A stretch of DNA of 62,955 nt from Rhodospirillales bacterium. Its GTDB lineage: Bacteria > Pseudomonadota > Alphaproteobacteria > UBA8366 > Aestuariispiraceae. Each line of letters starts with the position of its first letter. Position 1 is the stretch's first letter. Below the pieces are notes generated by a model that was not told where the DNA came from, searched no databases, and saw nothing but the letters and a program-made list of their open reading frames with translations. The translations under genes were made by a program, and so were the position numbers. Shown here piece by piece: positions 50,888 to 60,062 of this stretch. Where the stretch lies: positions 26,068 through 89,022 of the forward strand of contig NZSA01000094.1 of the NCBI GenBank assembly GCA_002696645.1, read 5' to 3'.

Positions 50888-53710
50888 TTGTCTGACGAGA
50901 GCAACGCCCCTTCGAATTTCGATATTTCATCGGTCCTGATTGAGGACGAGATGCGCCGCAGCTACCTGGATTACGCGATGAGCGTGATCGTCAGCCGCGC
51001 GCTGCCGGATGTCCGCGACGGGCTGAAACCGGTGCATCGCCGCATTTTGTACACCATGAAGGAAAATGGTTACGATTCGACAAAAGCGTATCGTAAATCG
51101 GCGCGTATCGTCGGGGATGTCATGGGTAAATATCACCCCCATGGCGACAGCGCGATCTATGACGCCATGGTGCGCATGGCGCAAAGCTTCTCTCTGCGCG
51201 TGCCCCTGATTGACGGCCAGGGCAATTTTGGCTCCATGGATGGCGATGCTGCGGCGGCCATGCGATATACGGAGGCCCGCCTGTCCAAGGCCGCAGAGGT
51301 CATGCTGGACGATATCGACAAGGATACCGTCGACTTCCAGCCCAACTATGACGAATCAGAGTCTGAACCCCGCGTTCTTCCTGCTCGTTTTCCGGCCATT
51401 CTTGTCAATGGTGGGGGCGGGATCGCGGTTGGGATGGCGACAAACATCCCCCCCCATAACCTGGGGGAAGTGCTGAATGCCTGTGTCGCCTATGTCGATA
51501 ATCCAGACATCACCATTGACGAATTGAATGAGATTATCCCTGGTCCCGACTTCCCAACAGGGGGAGAGATTTTGGGGCGGTCTGGGATTCGCGCAGCTTA
51601 TAATACCGGACGCGGGTCTGTTGTGATTCGATCCAAGGTTACGACCGAGACTGTTTCGAAGGATAAAGAGGCACTTGTCGTTACCGAGATACCCTATCAA
51701 GTCAATAAATCTCGTATGATAGAGCGCATTGCTGAAGTTGTACGTGAGAAGATGGTTGAGGGTATCAGTGACCTGCGCGACGAATCGGATCGCGACGGTG
51801 TGCGCGTTGTAATCGAATTGAAGCGCGGCGTTGAGCCGGAAGTCGTCAAGGCGCAATTGTTCAAGCATACGCCCTTGCAGACCAGTTTCGGCATGAACAT
51901 GCTGGCGATCCATGACGGTCAGCCAAAAACTCTGAATCTGAAGGACATTATCGGGGCCTTCATCTATTTCCGTGAAGATGTGATCAAGCGCCGCACGGCC
52001 TATGAGCTGAGCAAGGCGCGGGACCGGGCGCATATTCTGGCCGGTCTGATGATCGCGATCATGAGCATTGATGAAGTGATCGAACTGATCCGTCGTGCAC
52101 CGGACCCTCAGACGGCCCGTGAGAATCTGATGGCGCAACCCTGGCCCGCCGGGGAGATTCTGCCCTATCTGAAATTGATCGATGATCCAGACGGCAAGAT
52201 TGAGGGCGAAAGCGCTTGGCTGAGTGAACGTCAGGCACGCGCAATCCTGGACCTGCGCCTGCAACGCCTGACCGGTATGGAGCGGGAGAAGCTGGAGCAG
52301 GAAGCGCAGGAAATTCAACTGCGTATCACCGACTATCTGGAAATTCTGGCGTCGCGTCCCCGCCGTATGCAGGTCCTGTCGGATGAATTGATCGATATTC
52401 GCGACCGGTTTGCCGATCCGCGCCGCACGATCATCCTGGAAAATGAATTCGAACATGATATCGAAGACCTGATCCAGCGCGAAGACATGGTGATGACCGT
52501 CACCCATGGCGGCTATATCAAGCGCACGCCTTTGACGACCTATCGTGCGCAACGGCGCGGCGGTAAGGGACGCACCGGTATGGTGATGAAGGACGAGGAT
52601 GTTGTTTCCAGCGTCTTTGTAACCTCGACCCATACGCCGGTCCTGTTCTTCTCGTCACGCGGCATGGTTTATAAGATGAAGGTCTATCGCCTGCCGGCCG
52701 GGTCGCCACAGTCCAGGGGCAAGGCGCTGGTCAATGTGCTGCCCCTGGAAAAGGACGAATGGATCACGACCGTGATGCCCTTGCCGGAGGAAGAGGAAAG
52801 CTGGGCCAATCTGGATGCCGTCTTTGCCACTGTTTCCGGCAATATTCGCCGCAACAAGTTGTCAGACTTCACCAATGTGAAGGCCAACGGCAAGATTGCG
52901 ATGAAACTGGACGAGGGGGACCGTCTGATTTCCGTCAGCGTCTGTTCTGACGATCAGGACATCATGCTGTCCACGAAGCTGGGCAAGAGCCTGCGGTGCC
53001 AGGTTGAGGCTGTGCGGGTCTTTGCCGGTCGATCTTCCACCGGGGTGCGCGGCATTCGATTGGCCGAGGGTGATTCGGTGATCGGGATGTCCATTCTGCG
53101 CCACAGCGATGATACGCCAGAGCAACGCGATGATTATCTGCGTGCCCAGGCGGCGGCCAAACGCCTGCAATATGGTGAATATTCTCAGGAAGAAGACCGT
53201 AAGCGGGATGAAGAACGCGCTGCGATGTTACAACAACCGCATTTCGCCGATATGGCGGAACGGGAAGAATTTGTTCTGACCGTATCGGATCAGGGCATGG
53301 GCCAACTAGCCTCAACCTATGACTATCGCGTCACCAATCGTGGCGGCCAGGGGATCAACAATATGGACCTGCGGGGCGCGAATGTGGCGGCCTGCTTCCT
53401 GTTTGACACATCACTGGACGAATTGATGATGGTCAGCGACGCGGGACAAATCATCCGCATCCATGGCAACGGCATTTCCGCACGCCGACGGGGCGGCAAG
53501 GGTGTCATCGTGTTTGATGTCGGTGATACGCAAAAGGTCGTGTCCGTTGCCCGCCTGCGCGATGAAGAAGGGGGCGACGAGCCGCCTTTGGATGGGGAAG
53601 AAGGGGCAGCCCCGCCAGTTCAGCAAGACATGCCAGAGGCGGATGGCGATAGCCCAATCGAAGAGGGCGATGAAGCAGCCTCTTCCGATCCGGATGAAAG
53701 CAGTCTATAA
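50888..53710 (+). CDS. gyrA: DNA gyrase subunit A
   Basis: GyrA is the cleavage and wrapping subunit of gyrase. The 940-residue protein has the quinolone-pocket sequence [17 protein letters not shown], with the Ser and Asp equivalent to Escherichia coli Ser83 and Asp87 both unchanged. The catalytic Tyr is in [10 protein letters not shown]. The C-terminal domain carries beta-pinwheel repeats with the GyrA box [11 protein letters not shown] and a second-blade-like [13 protein letters not shown]. An acidic tail of about 45 residues ends the protein. A TTG start gives the conserved beginning of the protein. coaD follows. Confidence 0.97.
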   Translation: MSDESNAPSNFDISSVLIEDEMRRSYLDYAMSVIVSRALPDVRDGLKPVHRRILYTMKENGYDSTKAYRKSARIVGDVMGKYHPHGDSAIYDAMVRMAQSFSLRVPLIDGQGNFGSMDGDAAAAMRYTEARLSKAAEVMLDDIDKDTVDFQPNYDESESEPRVLPARFPAILVNGGGGIAVGMATNIPPHNLGEVLNACVAYVDNPDITIDELNEIIPGPDFPTGGEILGRSGIRAAYNTGRGSVVIRSKVTTETVSKDKEALVVTEIPYQVNKSRMIERIAEVVREKMVEGISDLRDESDRDGVRVVIELKRGVEPEVVKAQLFKHTPLQTSFGMNMLAIHDGQPKTLNLKDIIGAFIYFREDVIKRRTAYELSKARDRAHILAGLMIAIMSIDEVIELIRRAPDPQTARENLMAQPWPAGEILPYLKLIDDPDGKIEGESAWLSERQARAILDLRLQRLTGMEREKLEQEAQEIQLRITDYLEILASRPRRMQVLSDELIDIRDRFADPRRTIILENEFEHDIEDLIQREDMVMTVTHGGYIKRTPLTTYRAQRRGGKGRTGMVMKDEDVVSSVFVTSTHTPVLFFSSRGMVYKMKVYRLPAGSPQSRGKALVNVLPLEKDEWITTVMPLPEEEESWANLDAVFATVSGNIRRNKLSDFTNVKANGKIAMKLDEGDRLISVSVCSDDQDIMLSTKLGKSLRCQVEAVRVFAGRSSTGVRGIRLAEGDSVIGMSILRHSDDTPEQRDDYLRAQAAAKRLQYGEYSQEEDRKRDEERAAMLQQPHFADMAEREEFVLTVSDQGMGQLASTYDYRVTNRGGQGINNMDLRGANVAACFLFDTSLDELMMVSDAGQIIRIHGNGISARRRGGKGVIVFDVGDTQKVVSVARLRDEEGGDEPPLDGEEGAAPPVQQDMPEADGDSPIEEGDEAASSDPDESSL

Positions 53711-53767
53711 GACGCCGCAACGAGAAGACTGATTTGGCTTAACGACTTCCGGGGAGGGTCCGGCATT

Positions 53768-54274
53768 ATGGGCACTGTTGAACGCATTGGGATTTATCCG
53801 GGTACTTTTGACCCCATAACCAATGGGCATTTGGATATTATCCGCCGTGCGGCCACACATATGGTCGATAAGCTGATCGTCTCTGTTGCGATCAATGCGG
53901 GGAAGGGGCCGTTGTTCAGCCTGGAAGAGCGGACCCAGATGGTGCGTGAAGAGGTTCAAAGCCTGCCGGAAGACCTGCAAACCCGCATCGAAGTTGCCCC
54001 ATTTGAGGGCCTGCTGATGCATCATGCGGTCAATGTCGGGGCAGAGCTGATCGTGCGGGGACTGCGCGCGGTTTCTGATTTCGAATATGAATTCCAGATG
54101 ACCGGTATGAATGCCCGCCTGAACCGGCATGTCGAAACCGTCTTCCTGATGGCCTCAGAACGCCATCAATTCATCTCCAGTCGCTTTGTCAAAGAGATCC
54201 ACGAACTGGGCGGCGATGTCGAAGACTTCGTCAGCCCCCGCGTCCTGGACCGGCTGAAAGTGAAGTTTGGGTGA
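53768..54274 (+). CDS. coaD: Phosphopantetheine adenylyltransferase
   Basis: CoaD makes dephospho-CoA from 4'-phosphopantetheine and ATP. The 168-residue protein has the nucleotidyltransferase motif YPGTFDPITNGHLDII, the GLRAVSDFEYEFQM substrate segment and the second motif SERHQFISSRFVKEI (the ISSxxVKEI signature). It follows gyrA, as is common in alphaproteobacteria. The usual next genes in relatives (a cyclophilin, queA, tgt) are absent, replaced by an AT-rich insert. Confidence 0.96.
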   Translation: MGTVERIGIYPGTFDPITNGHLDIIRRAATHMVDKLIVSVAINAGKGPLFSLEERTQMVREEVQSLPEDLQTRIEVAPFEGLLMHHAVNVGAELIVRGLRAVSDFEYEFQMTGMNARLNRHVETVFLMASERHQFISSRFVKEIHELGGDVEDFVSPRVLDRLKVKFG

Positions 54275-54463
54275 TTTGAATAGGAAATCTACTGATTTAA
54301 TCGTTTAACGACCAACAAAAAGAACAAAACGGCAATTTTTAAGGCTAAACTGCTATCTCCAAGGAATTGTTACCATCAACCCGAGCAAGCGATATGTTTT
54401 AAGTTGCCTTGGTAGATCGGTTCACTTTGACGTTAGAGACTTGAGGAAGTTGGGAAAAGGCCT

Positions 54464-55342
54464 ATGGCACGTTATACAAGTCTATGGTCGATCATTATTG
54501 AAGTGTCAGGTTTATGCGATGAAGAAAAAGTTGAGCTTCGTCATATTATTGCTGATCAAATCGTGCAGGATGAATATTTAGTATTAGGTACTCTTTTCCG
54601 TGCTATGGACCCATCGGAGTATGTGCTCTTTGTGGGGGATGGTGATCGGCTACTAATAACCCCATGGGGATTTCAATGCAGTTCCTTCATAAAATATAAT
54701 AAATATGATGGCGAACGGCTTCCCTACGTTAACGAATTAATGCCAGATCGATTTGCGATTAGCGATAGCGGGCTACGAAGTTTTTTCTGCATGCTAGAAC
54801 TTTCAATATTTAAACTACTTAAATTGCATGAGGTTTCTGCAGTGATGGGCAAGGATTTTCATAAGCTAACTCTAGGAAAATTAAGTCTCGAGCTGCGAAA
54901 GTCTGGTCTCTTGAGTGAAATAGCCATTGATGTGCTTGATAATATTATTGAAACACGCAACGAGTTTAGTCATGCCATGAAGGATGTAAGGGAAGTTAGA
55001 TACTGCGACCGACCTTTGGCGGTTAGCCATTCAAGCAAATACATACCTTGGGACGACAAAGATAGCACCGTGCAACACTTTTTCATTGATGATGCTTTTC
55101 TCGTTACTGAAAAAATCATAGACGCTTACAAGATGAAACAACATAAGGTCGTTAACGGTGAAATCCTCCTGGAATTTATGCGTGGAAACCTTGGGCTCCC
55201 CATAATTCAAGGGCAATTAATTAAGTACTTTCGTGACTGTGCACTTGAAGATAAGCACTGGAGTGATCGCCAAAAGTCGGTGGAGGAAACTCAGAAAAAG
55301 TTTCTCTCATCAAGTATATCAGAACCGACTTGGGATATTTAA
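54464..55342 (+). CDS. AT-rich accessory gene; candidate HEPN-domain protein
   Basis: A 292-residue protein of no family recognised with certainty. Residues about 100-180 look like an all-helical HEPN domain. A helix rich in Leu and Lys (LELSIFKLLKLHE) is followed by LGKLSLELRKSGLLSEIAID and the motif R165-N-E-F-S-H170, which fits the R-N-x3-H RNase signature of HEPN toxins and Abi proteins. The N-terminal 100 residues are unrecognised. Codon use is markedly AT-rich compared with every neighbour, indicating recent transfer. A ribosome binding site (GAGGAAG or AAAAGG) is plausible. No partner antitoxin gene is adjacent. RNase activity is inferred from the motif only. Confidence 0.75.
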   Translation: MARYTSLWSIIIEVSGLCDEEKVELRHIIADQIVQDEYLVLGTLFRAMDPSEYVLFVGDGDRLLITPWGFQCSSFIKYNKYDGERLPYVNELMPDRFAISDSGLRSFFCMLELSIFKLLKLHEVSAVMGKDFHKLTLGKLSLELRKSGLLSEIAIDVLDNIIETRNEFSHAMKDVREVRYCDRPLAVSHSSKYIPWDDKDSTVQHFFIDDAFLVTEKIIDAYKMKQHKVVNGEILLEFMRGNLGLPIIQGQLIKYFRDCALEDKHWSDRQKSVEETQKKFLSSSISEPTWDI

Positions 55343-55361
55343 AAGTGAGATAAGTTAATTA

Positions 55362-55820
55362 CTAATTAGCCAGCTGAAACCCAAGGTCTAGTGGCTCAGA
55401 CCGTTCCGCTTTCTGCGAGACGGGCAGGCCACAGGCACTTTGGGCGGCTGCGCCTTTGGCTTCAATTACTATTGCGTCACCTTCTCCTAGAGCGACATAT
55501 TGGGCTTGTGTCCCGATCCAAAACGACAGAGAGACATAGGCAACCCAGCCCTTTGATTTGAGAGTGTTATCCCCCCAAGTCCCCTCGCCAAGCCGGGTTA
55601 GGGACAGGATTACTTCTTCGTTGCTAGGCAATTCCGCCAAGCCTGGGCAAGCGTCAAAGATCACCGTCTCGGCACGGCGGATTACTTCTACGTCTTGCAA
55701 GCTATAATTGCGACCAGTGGCTATAGGGACCTCACTGGCCGCGACCGCGGTTCCAGCCATCATAAAGGCGACAAAGGCCAATCCCCAGACTTGGAACACT
55801 GTAAGCAATATGTAACGCAT
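55362..55820 (-). CDS. Hypothetical exported protein in the AT-rich insert
   Basis: A 152-residue protein with a signal peptide (residues about 1-30, FVAFMMAGTAVAA-S) and a mature part with two Cys (IFDACPGL and AQSACGLP) that could form a disulfide. No domain is recognised. The ATG at 55820 is supported by GAGGT 7-8 nt upstream and by the signal peptide; the longer frame to 55919 is not. It lies opposite to the HEPN-like gene, 19 bp from its stop, and just downstream of tRNA-Lys. Confidence 0.68.
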   Translation of the reverse strand: MRYILLTVFQVWGLAFVAFMMAGTAVAASEVPIATGRNYSLQDVEVIRRAETVIFDACPGLAELPSNEEVILSLTRLGEGTWGDNTLKSKGWVAYVSLSFWIGTQAQYVALGEGDAIVIEAKGAAAQSACGLPVSQKAERSEPLDLGFQLAN

Positions 55821-56042
55821 ATTTACCTCAGTGGATTGATTAGTGGCACAACTTGAACGTTGTCCCCGTACCATCGCATTTTTATATCCGGAAAGTTCAA
55901 AGTTTTTTAGTTTGAACACCGTAAACTGCCCCAGCCACGTCTAAAAGCAAGCCCAAAAAAGTCCAAAATCTCGCGCGCCGCCACAAACAGGCACAACTGG
56001 CCGTTTATGGACAGTGCAACTGATTAAAAAATTAGGAAAAAA

Positions 56043-56118
56043 TGGTGGGCACTATAGGATTCGAACCTATGACCTAACGATTAAAAATCGTGTGCTCTAC
56101 CAACTGAGCTAAGTGCCC
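56043..56118 (-). tRNA. tRNA-Lys (anticodon UUU)
   Basis: A 76-nt tRNA on the minus strand with the CCA end encoded. The acceptor stem is GGGCACT/AGTGCCC. The D arm is GCTC-AGTTGGTA-GAGC. The anticodon loop TTTTTAA carries TTT, on a stem whose first pair is mismatched. The T arm contains the conserved GGTTCGAATCC. The 3' end points to the AT-rich insert, the usual geometry for a tRNA-targeted integration, though no duplicated tRNA end was found near 54,275-54,460. Confidence 0.95.
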
Positions 56119-56244
56119 GGAGAGGGACGGGACCCTGTGTTTTTGCAAACCAACGGGGTGTTCCCTCGAACCGGGGCGGAACATAGGCAAGTGTTTCGGA
56201 ATGGTCAATCATTTGCAGCCCTGAAAAGACAGCAAAAATGCATT

Positions 56245-56343
56245 TTATCCAAAAAAGAGGATGCGACCATATACCATCTCGGACAAGAGCAGTGCCAAAA
56301 GGCTGATTGGCACCCCTAAAATCAAGGTTTTCAGCGTTACCAT
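56245..56343 (-). CDS. Small membrane peptide of 32 residues
   Basis: A short frame with one hydrophobic helix (TLILGVPISLLALLLSEMVY, residues 6-25) and a short tail ending GRILFFG. GGAGG lies 8 nt before the ATG, an unusually good site for a chance frame. A CRP-like site lies about 64 bp upstream of the start codon (56400-56414), and the CRP-family gene itself lies further upstream on the same strand. Single-helix peptides of this size often modulate larger membrane complexes. Function is not known, and expression needs proof. Confidence 0.5.
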   Translation of the reverse strand: MVTLKTLILGVPISLLALLLSEMVYGRILFFG

Positions 56344-56399
56344 GCTCCATTCCTCCACCGCGTTCTGCGTAAAGTTACGTCAACACAGCACAGCATGCA

Positions 56400-56414
56400 G
56401 TGATACGGGTCACA
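56400..56414. promoter_or_regulatory. CRP-type binding site
   Basis: GTGATACGGGTCACA. The core GTGA-N6-TCAC matches the CRP consensus TGTGA-N6-TCACA, apart from the first base, which is A in AGTGA. It lies 62 bp past the stop of the CRP-family gene and 57 bp before the small membrane peptide start. That the adjacent regulator binds it is inferred. Confidence 0.55.
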
Positions 56415-56475
56415 AAATCGGGCAGGTTCTGGGTGATTTCAGGGCAGGGGCCGGGATTGGCCTGGAAGCAGGGTG

Positions 56476-57174
56476 TCAATCGCCGCGGAATTGCTCGACC
56501 ATATCGCGCAGGCGGTTGGTATCGGTCAGAATCAGGACGGAACCTGTACGTTTTACCAGCCCTTTGCGGGACAGGTCGCTGAGCACGCGGGCCACGGTTT
56601 CACGGGTGGTGGATACCCGGCTGGCCATTTCCGAATGAATGGGGATGGGTTCGATTCGCCCGGTGCCATCCGGCTGTAAGGTAGGTTTGGCCAATCGCAG
56701 CAGTTCGGCATAGATCCGGTTGTTGGCGCCTAACGTGCTGAGATCCATGATGCGCTCAACAGATACCCGAACCATTTGGGTCAGCCGCCGCATCAAACAT
56801 AGTGCAACGGTAGGGTGTTCTTCCATCACAGAGCGAAAAATCTGAGGATGCATCATAGCGACCGTTGTATCGGTAATCGCAACGACGGTCGCAGAGCGCG
56901 GTTCGCCATCAATAGCGGCAAGTTCGCCAAAGATCGATCCCGGTTTTAAATCGTCAAAGGCGATTTCGCGTCCAGAGACGGAATAATTCACAACACGGGC
57001 AACGCCACTGGTAATGAAAAACACATCCTGTGTGTCATCCTGGAAATCAATCATTTGTTCCTGGGGTTTAAAGTCACGCCAGCGGCAGCGCGCTTCAATG
57101 CGTTTAAGGGCATCTGCCGGTAAATCTTTGAAAAGAAATATTGATGCGAGACTTCTCGCTGTCTCTGCAAGCAT
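56476..57174 (-). CDS. Crp/Fnr-family transcriptional regulator
   Basis: A 232-residue regulator with an N-terminal cyclic nucleotide-binding domain (about 20-130), a dimer helix and a C-terminal winged helix. The phosphate-binding cassette reads FGELAAIDGEPRSATV, with the Glu and Arg-Ser needed for cAMP or cGMP. The helix-turn-helix is HSEMASRVSTTRETVARVLSDL. There is no N-terminal Cys cluster, so it is not an oxygen-sensing FNR. It is divergent from the histidine kinase gene at 57294 across 119 bp. Confidence 0.9.
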   Translation of the reverse strand: MLAETARSLASIFLFKDLPADALKRIEARCRWRDFKPQEQMIDFQDDTQDVFFITSGVARVVNYSVSGREIAFDDLKPGSIFGELAAIDGEPRSATVVAITDTTVAMMHPQIFRSVMEEHPTVALCLMRRLTQMVRVSVERIMDLSTLGANNRIYAELLRLAKPTLQPDGTGRIEPIPIHSEMASRVSTTRETVARVLSDLSRKGLVKRTGSVLILTDTNRLRDMVEQFRGD

Positions 57175-57293
57175 CTGGCCCCCCGAAACAATCCATATTC
57201 ATTAAAATATTACCCCAACCCTGTCAGCAAGGCGATAGGATTGTCGCCAATCTACTCTTTAGCAGCTAGTTTGCTATAGAAATTATTTCTAAA

Positions 57294-59036
57294 ATGAAAG
57301 ACGTGGCACAGGGAATGGAGCAATCGGCACCGGGCTCAAAGACGAAATCATCGACCCTCTGGGTCGTGGTATTAGCCGTGAGCATCATCTTTGGCGGCAT
57401 TGCATTCAGCTTTTATGCTGCCGATCAAGTGGATGAATGGGAAGGGGCGGCCTGGAAAGCGCGGGCACAGGACGATACCCGCAGATTGACGGAATTCGGG
57501 TCATTGGCTGTAAGTCAGGCACGGAGAACTCTGGTGGCTATCGCGGCCCGGTTGAATTCTGACTCGATGAATCCGATAAATCCGTTGAGGGACGGCGCGG
57601 TCGTTCAACCTGACACGATCACGTTTGAATTTATGGTTTTTGCAAAAAGTGCTGATGATCCCAACTCATCCACCCCTCGTATTGAGTCTGTTTCCGCCTA
57701 TTTTCTGCCAACCTCACAAGCAGAAATGGATTACGCACAGTTCATCGCCAGTGACACTTTCAAAAAATTGACGATGGATACCTATCTATCCGAATCGCTG
57801 GGGAACGTGCCAGAAGTCCTGGTCGGCGGAACCTTTTCCCCTGATGGCACAAAACGCTTTACGTCATTGGGTGTCCGCGTCCAGTCGCAGCGGGATCAGG
57901 GGGTCTTGATAGCGATCTTTGATCTTGTTGGCTTCTTTAAGTCCTATATGGCGACGATCGCCCCGGATGGACTGGTCCTGAGGTTGAGTGAAATCACCGC
58001 GGCCGGCGAACAACATGCTGTAATCGGCGGTGATAACCCTTTACCCGATACAGTCGAAACATTCGTTTTCCCGATATCCTTAGGTGATACAGAATGGCGC
58101 TATAGTTGGGATGTGCTCAGCAACTATGAAGGCGGAAGGGACCGTTCGACCGGTACGTTGGTGCGCTATGGTGGCGTGGGGCTATTTACCATGTTCGGCC
58201 TGCTTCTGGCTGTGCTGCTGCAGGTTAATCATCGTATTTCCAATGCCGTGCGCCGCCGAACCGAAGAACTGGCGCGGGCGCGCGATCAGGCGGAGGTTGC
58301 AAACCGTGCGAAATCAGAATTTTTGGCGAATATGAGCCATGAATTGCGCACCCCTCTCAATTCTGTGATCGGGTTCGCTGAATTACTCGAATCTCAGGTA
58401 TTAGGTCAGGAAAGCTGGCAGCGTTATCGTGACTACGCTACGGATATCCGACAAAGCGGCCGTCATCTGCTGTCCCTGATTAACGATATTCTGGATTTAT
58501 CCAAAGCAGAGGCCGGACATCTGGCGCTGGACGATGCCTATATCTCACCGGAAGTGTTGATCGATGCAGCGGTTCGATTGGTTCATGAGCGCGCCCGCAA
58601 TTCCGGCCTGGAATTGACCGCATCTGTTGAGGATCCCACGCTGTTGCTGCTGTGTGATGAGCGTCGGGCGAAACAGATCCTGCTGAATCTGCTCTCTAAT
58701 GCGATCAAATTTACCCCCCGTGGCGGGTCCATCACTGTTCGTGCACAGCCCTGCCCGGATGGGGGAATGGAATTGCAGGTAATTGATACCGGCATTGGCA
58801 TGAAGCCGGAGGAAATCCCGTTAGCTCTGACGAAGTTTCAACAGTTGGAGTCAAAACCAAGAGGGGATTTCGCCGGCACGGGCCTTGGTCTGCCCCTGGT
58901 TGAAAATCTGGCCAGACTTCATGATGCAAGCCTGAACATTCAATCAAAACCGGGGAAGGGAACAACGGTCATTGTGAAATTCGGTCCAGACCGCGTCGCC
59001 AAGGCAGACGACATTTTCGGGCAAGCCCCCGTATAA
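57294..59036 (+). CDS. Membrane-bound sensor histidine kinase with CHASE-like sensor
   Basis: A 580-residue hybrid-type orphan kinase. One helix lies at about 23-45 and a second at 289-312. Between them is a periplasmic sensor of about 240 residues resembling CHASE-type domains. A short linker follows, then HisKA with His349 ([16 protein letters not shown]). The catalytic domain has [24 protein letters not shown] and [12 protein letters not shown]. No receiver domain or response regulator is adjacent. The stop codon lies within the first unit of a 16-bp tandem repeat. Confidence 0.88.
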   Translation: MKDVAQGMEQSAPGSKTKSSTLWVVVLAVSIIFGGIAFSFYAADQVDEWEGAAWKARAQDDTRRLTEFGSLAVSQARRTLVAIAARLNSDSMNPINPLRDGAVVQPDTITFEFMVFAKSADDPNSSTPRIESVSAYFLPTSQAEMDYAQFIASDTFKKLTMDTYLSESLGNVPEVLVGGTFSPDGTKRFTSLGVRVQSQRDQGVLIAIFDLVGFFKSYMATIAPDGLVLRLSEITAAGEQHAVIGGDNPLPDTVETFVFPISLGDTEWRYSWDVLSNYEGGRDRSTGTLVRYGGVGLFTMFGLLLAVLLQVNHRISNAVRRRTEELARARDQAEVANRAKSEFLANMSHELRTPLNSVIGFAELLESQVLGQESWQRYRDYATDIRQSGRHLLSLINDILDLSKAEAGHLALDDAYISPEVLIDAAVRLVHERARNSGLELTASVEDPTLLLLCDERRAKQILLNLLSNAIKFTPRGGSITVRAQPCPDGGMELQVIDTGIGMKPEEIPLALTKFQQLESKPRGDFAGTGLGLPLVENLARLHDASLNIQSKPGKGTTVIVKFGPDRVAKADDIFGQAPV

Positions 59037-59086
59037 ACAGGCCCCCGTATAAACAAGCCCCCGTGTAAACAAGCCCCCGTGTGAAG
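59023..59086. repeat. Four tandem copies of a 16-bp repeat at the kinase gene end
   Basis: Units start at 59023, 59039, 59055 and 59071 and follow the pattern AAGCCCCCGTRTAAAC with small changes. The first unit includes the histidine kinase stop codon (59034-59036), so the other units lie in the 3' untranslated region. Slippage here would change the tail length only if it hit the first unit. Confidence 0.9.
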
Positions 59087-59204
59087 CTATGCACCTCGTA
59101 TCAAATTCTGATCATTGAATCCTGATGTCTATTGCGTATAGTGAGATACGTATATTTTGCGGTGCAGCATCACTCTCTTAAAGTTATCTGTAAGGAAATA
59201 ATTT

Positions 59205-59927
59205 ATGGAGTCCGAAGGCTCTAACATGCCAGAACCAGAAAAGACGCCCGCGCCATCGGAACAGACGTCCAAGCTGGGCATATTCGCCCGACTGCGTGCG
59301 TATTTCTTTGCGGGCGTATTGGTCACGGCACCCATCGCTATCACCATTGCTTTAGCGGTATGGATTATCGGCTATATCGATGATCAGATCGTGCCGTTGA
59401 TCCCCCAGCGCTATAATCCAGATACATATTTCCAGCAGTATTTGGGCGTGGATTTCGGGCTGCCCGGATTGGGGGTTCTTGTCCTGATTTTGGCGATCAC
59501 CCTCATCGGGGCGTTTACGGCAGGGCTGGTCGGTCGCTGGATCGTCCGATTTGGCGAAAAGCTGTTGGACCGGATGCCGATCATCCGCAGCCTGTACAAG
59601 CTGACCAAGCAGATCTTTCAAACCGTTTTACAGAACCAATCCAATGCTTTCCGGCAGGCGGTTCTGGTAGAATATCCACGACCGGGTTTGTGGGCGATTG
59701 CTTTTGTCACAGCCGAGACCCAAGGTGAATTACACGAGTTGTTACAACGTGATACAGTCAATGTCTTCCTGCCCACGACGCCGAATCCGACCTCCGGGTT
59801 TTTGCTTTTCGTGCCCAAGGAAGACATTAAAATACTCAATATGCCGGTAGAAGATGCCGTCAAACTGGTGATTTCTGCAGGTATTGTTCATCCTGGGGAT
59901 GATCTGGCCGGAATTGACCTTAAATAG
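59205..59927 (+). CDS. DUF502 family membrane protein
   Basis: A 240-residue protein with two transmembrane segments (about 29-53 and 84-107) and the DUF502 landmarks GVLVTAPIAITI, RMPIIRSLYKLTKQI, LVEYPRPGLWAIAFVTAE and LPTTPNPTSGFLLFVP. The family is widespread and its function is not known; some plant homologues act in membrane trafficking. TAAGGA precedes the ATG. It lies between the histidine kinase and the E1-like enzyme. Confidence 0.9.
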   Translation: MESEGSNMPEPEKTPAPSEQTSKLGIFARLRAYFFAGVLVTAPIAITIALAVWIIGYIDDQIVPLIPQRYNPDTYFQQYLGVDFGLPGLGVLVLILAITLIGAFTAGLVGRWIVRFGEKLLDRMPIIRSLYKLTKQIFQTVLQNQSNAFRQAVLVEYPRPGLWAIAFVTAETQGELHELLQRDTVNVFLPTTPNPTSGFLLFVPKEDIKILNMPVEDAVKLVISAGIVHPGDDLAGIDLK

Positions 59928-60062
59928 CTTAAGCGAGGCAAAGGTCCTATAATCCGCGCAGGCTAAAGTGCTGTTCTTTTCACTATGCTGGTTTGACAGG
60001 CTCTCTCGCTTTACTGTCGGCGCAAAACAAGAATTGCATAGTGGACAAAAGGAGACGACCGC

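Noticed and set aside
50888..53710. Quinolone-resistance changes in gyrA
   Set aside because: The Ser and Asp of GDSAIYD, equivalent to Escherichia coli positions 83 and 87, are both wild type.
54275..54463. Direct repeat of the tRNA-Lys 3' end as an attachment site
   Set aside because: No stretch resembling GGTTCGAATCC or the acceptor arm was found left of the HEPN-like gene, so site-specific integration is not shown. No integrase gene is present.
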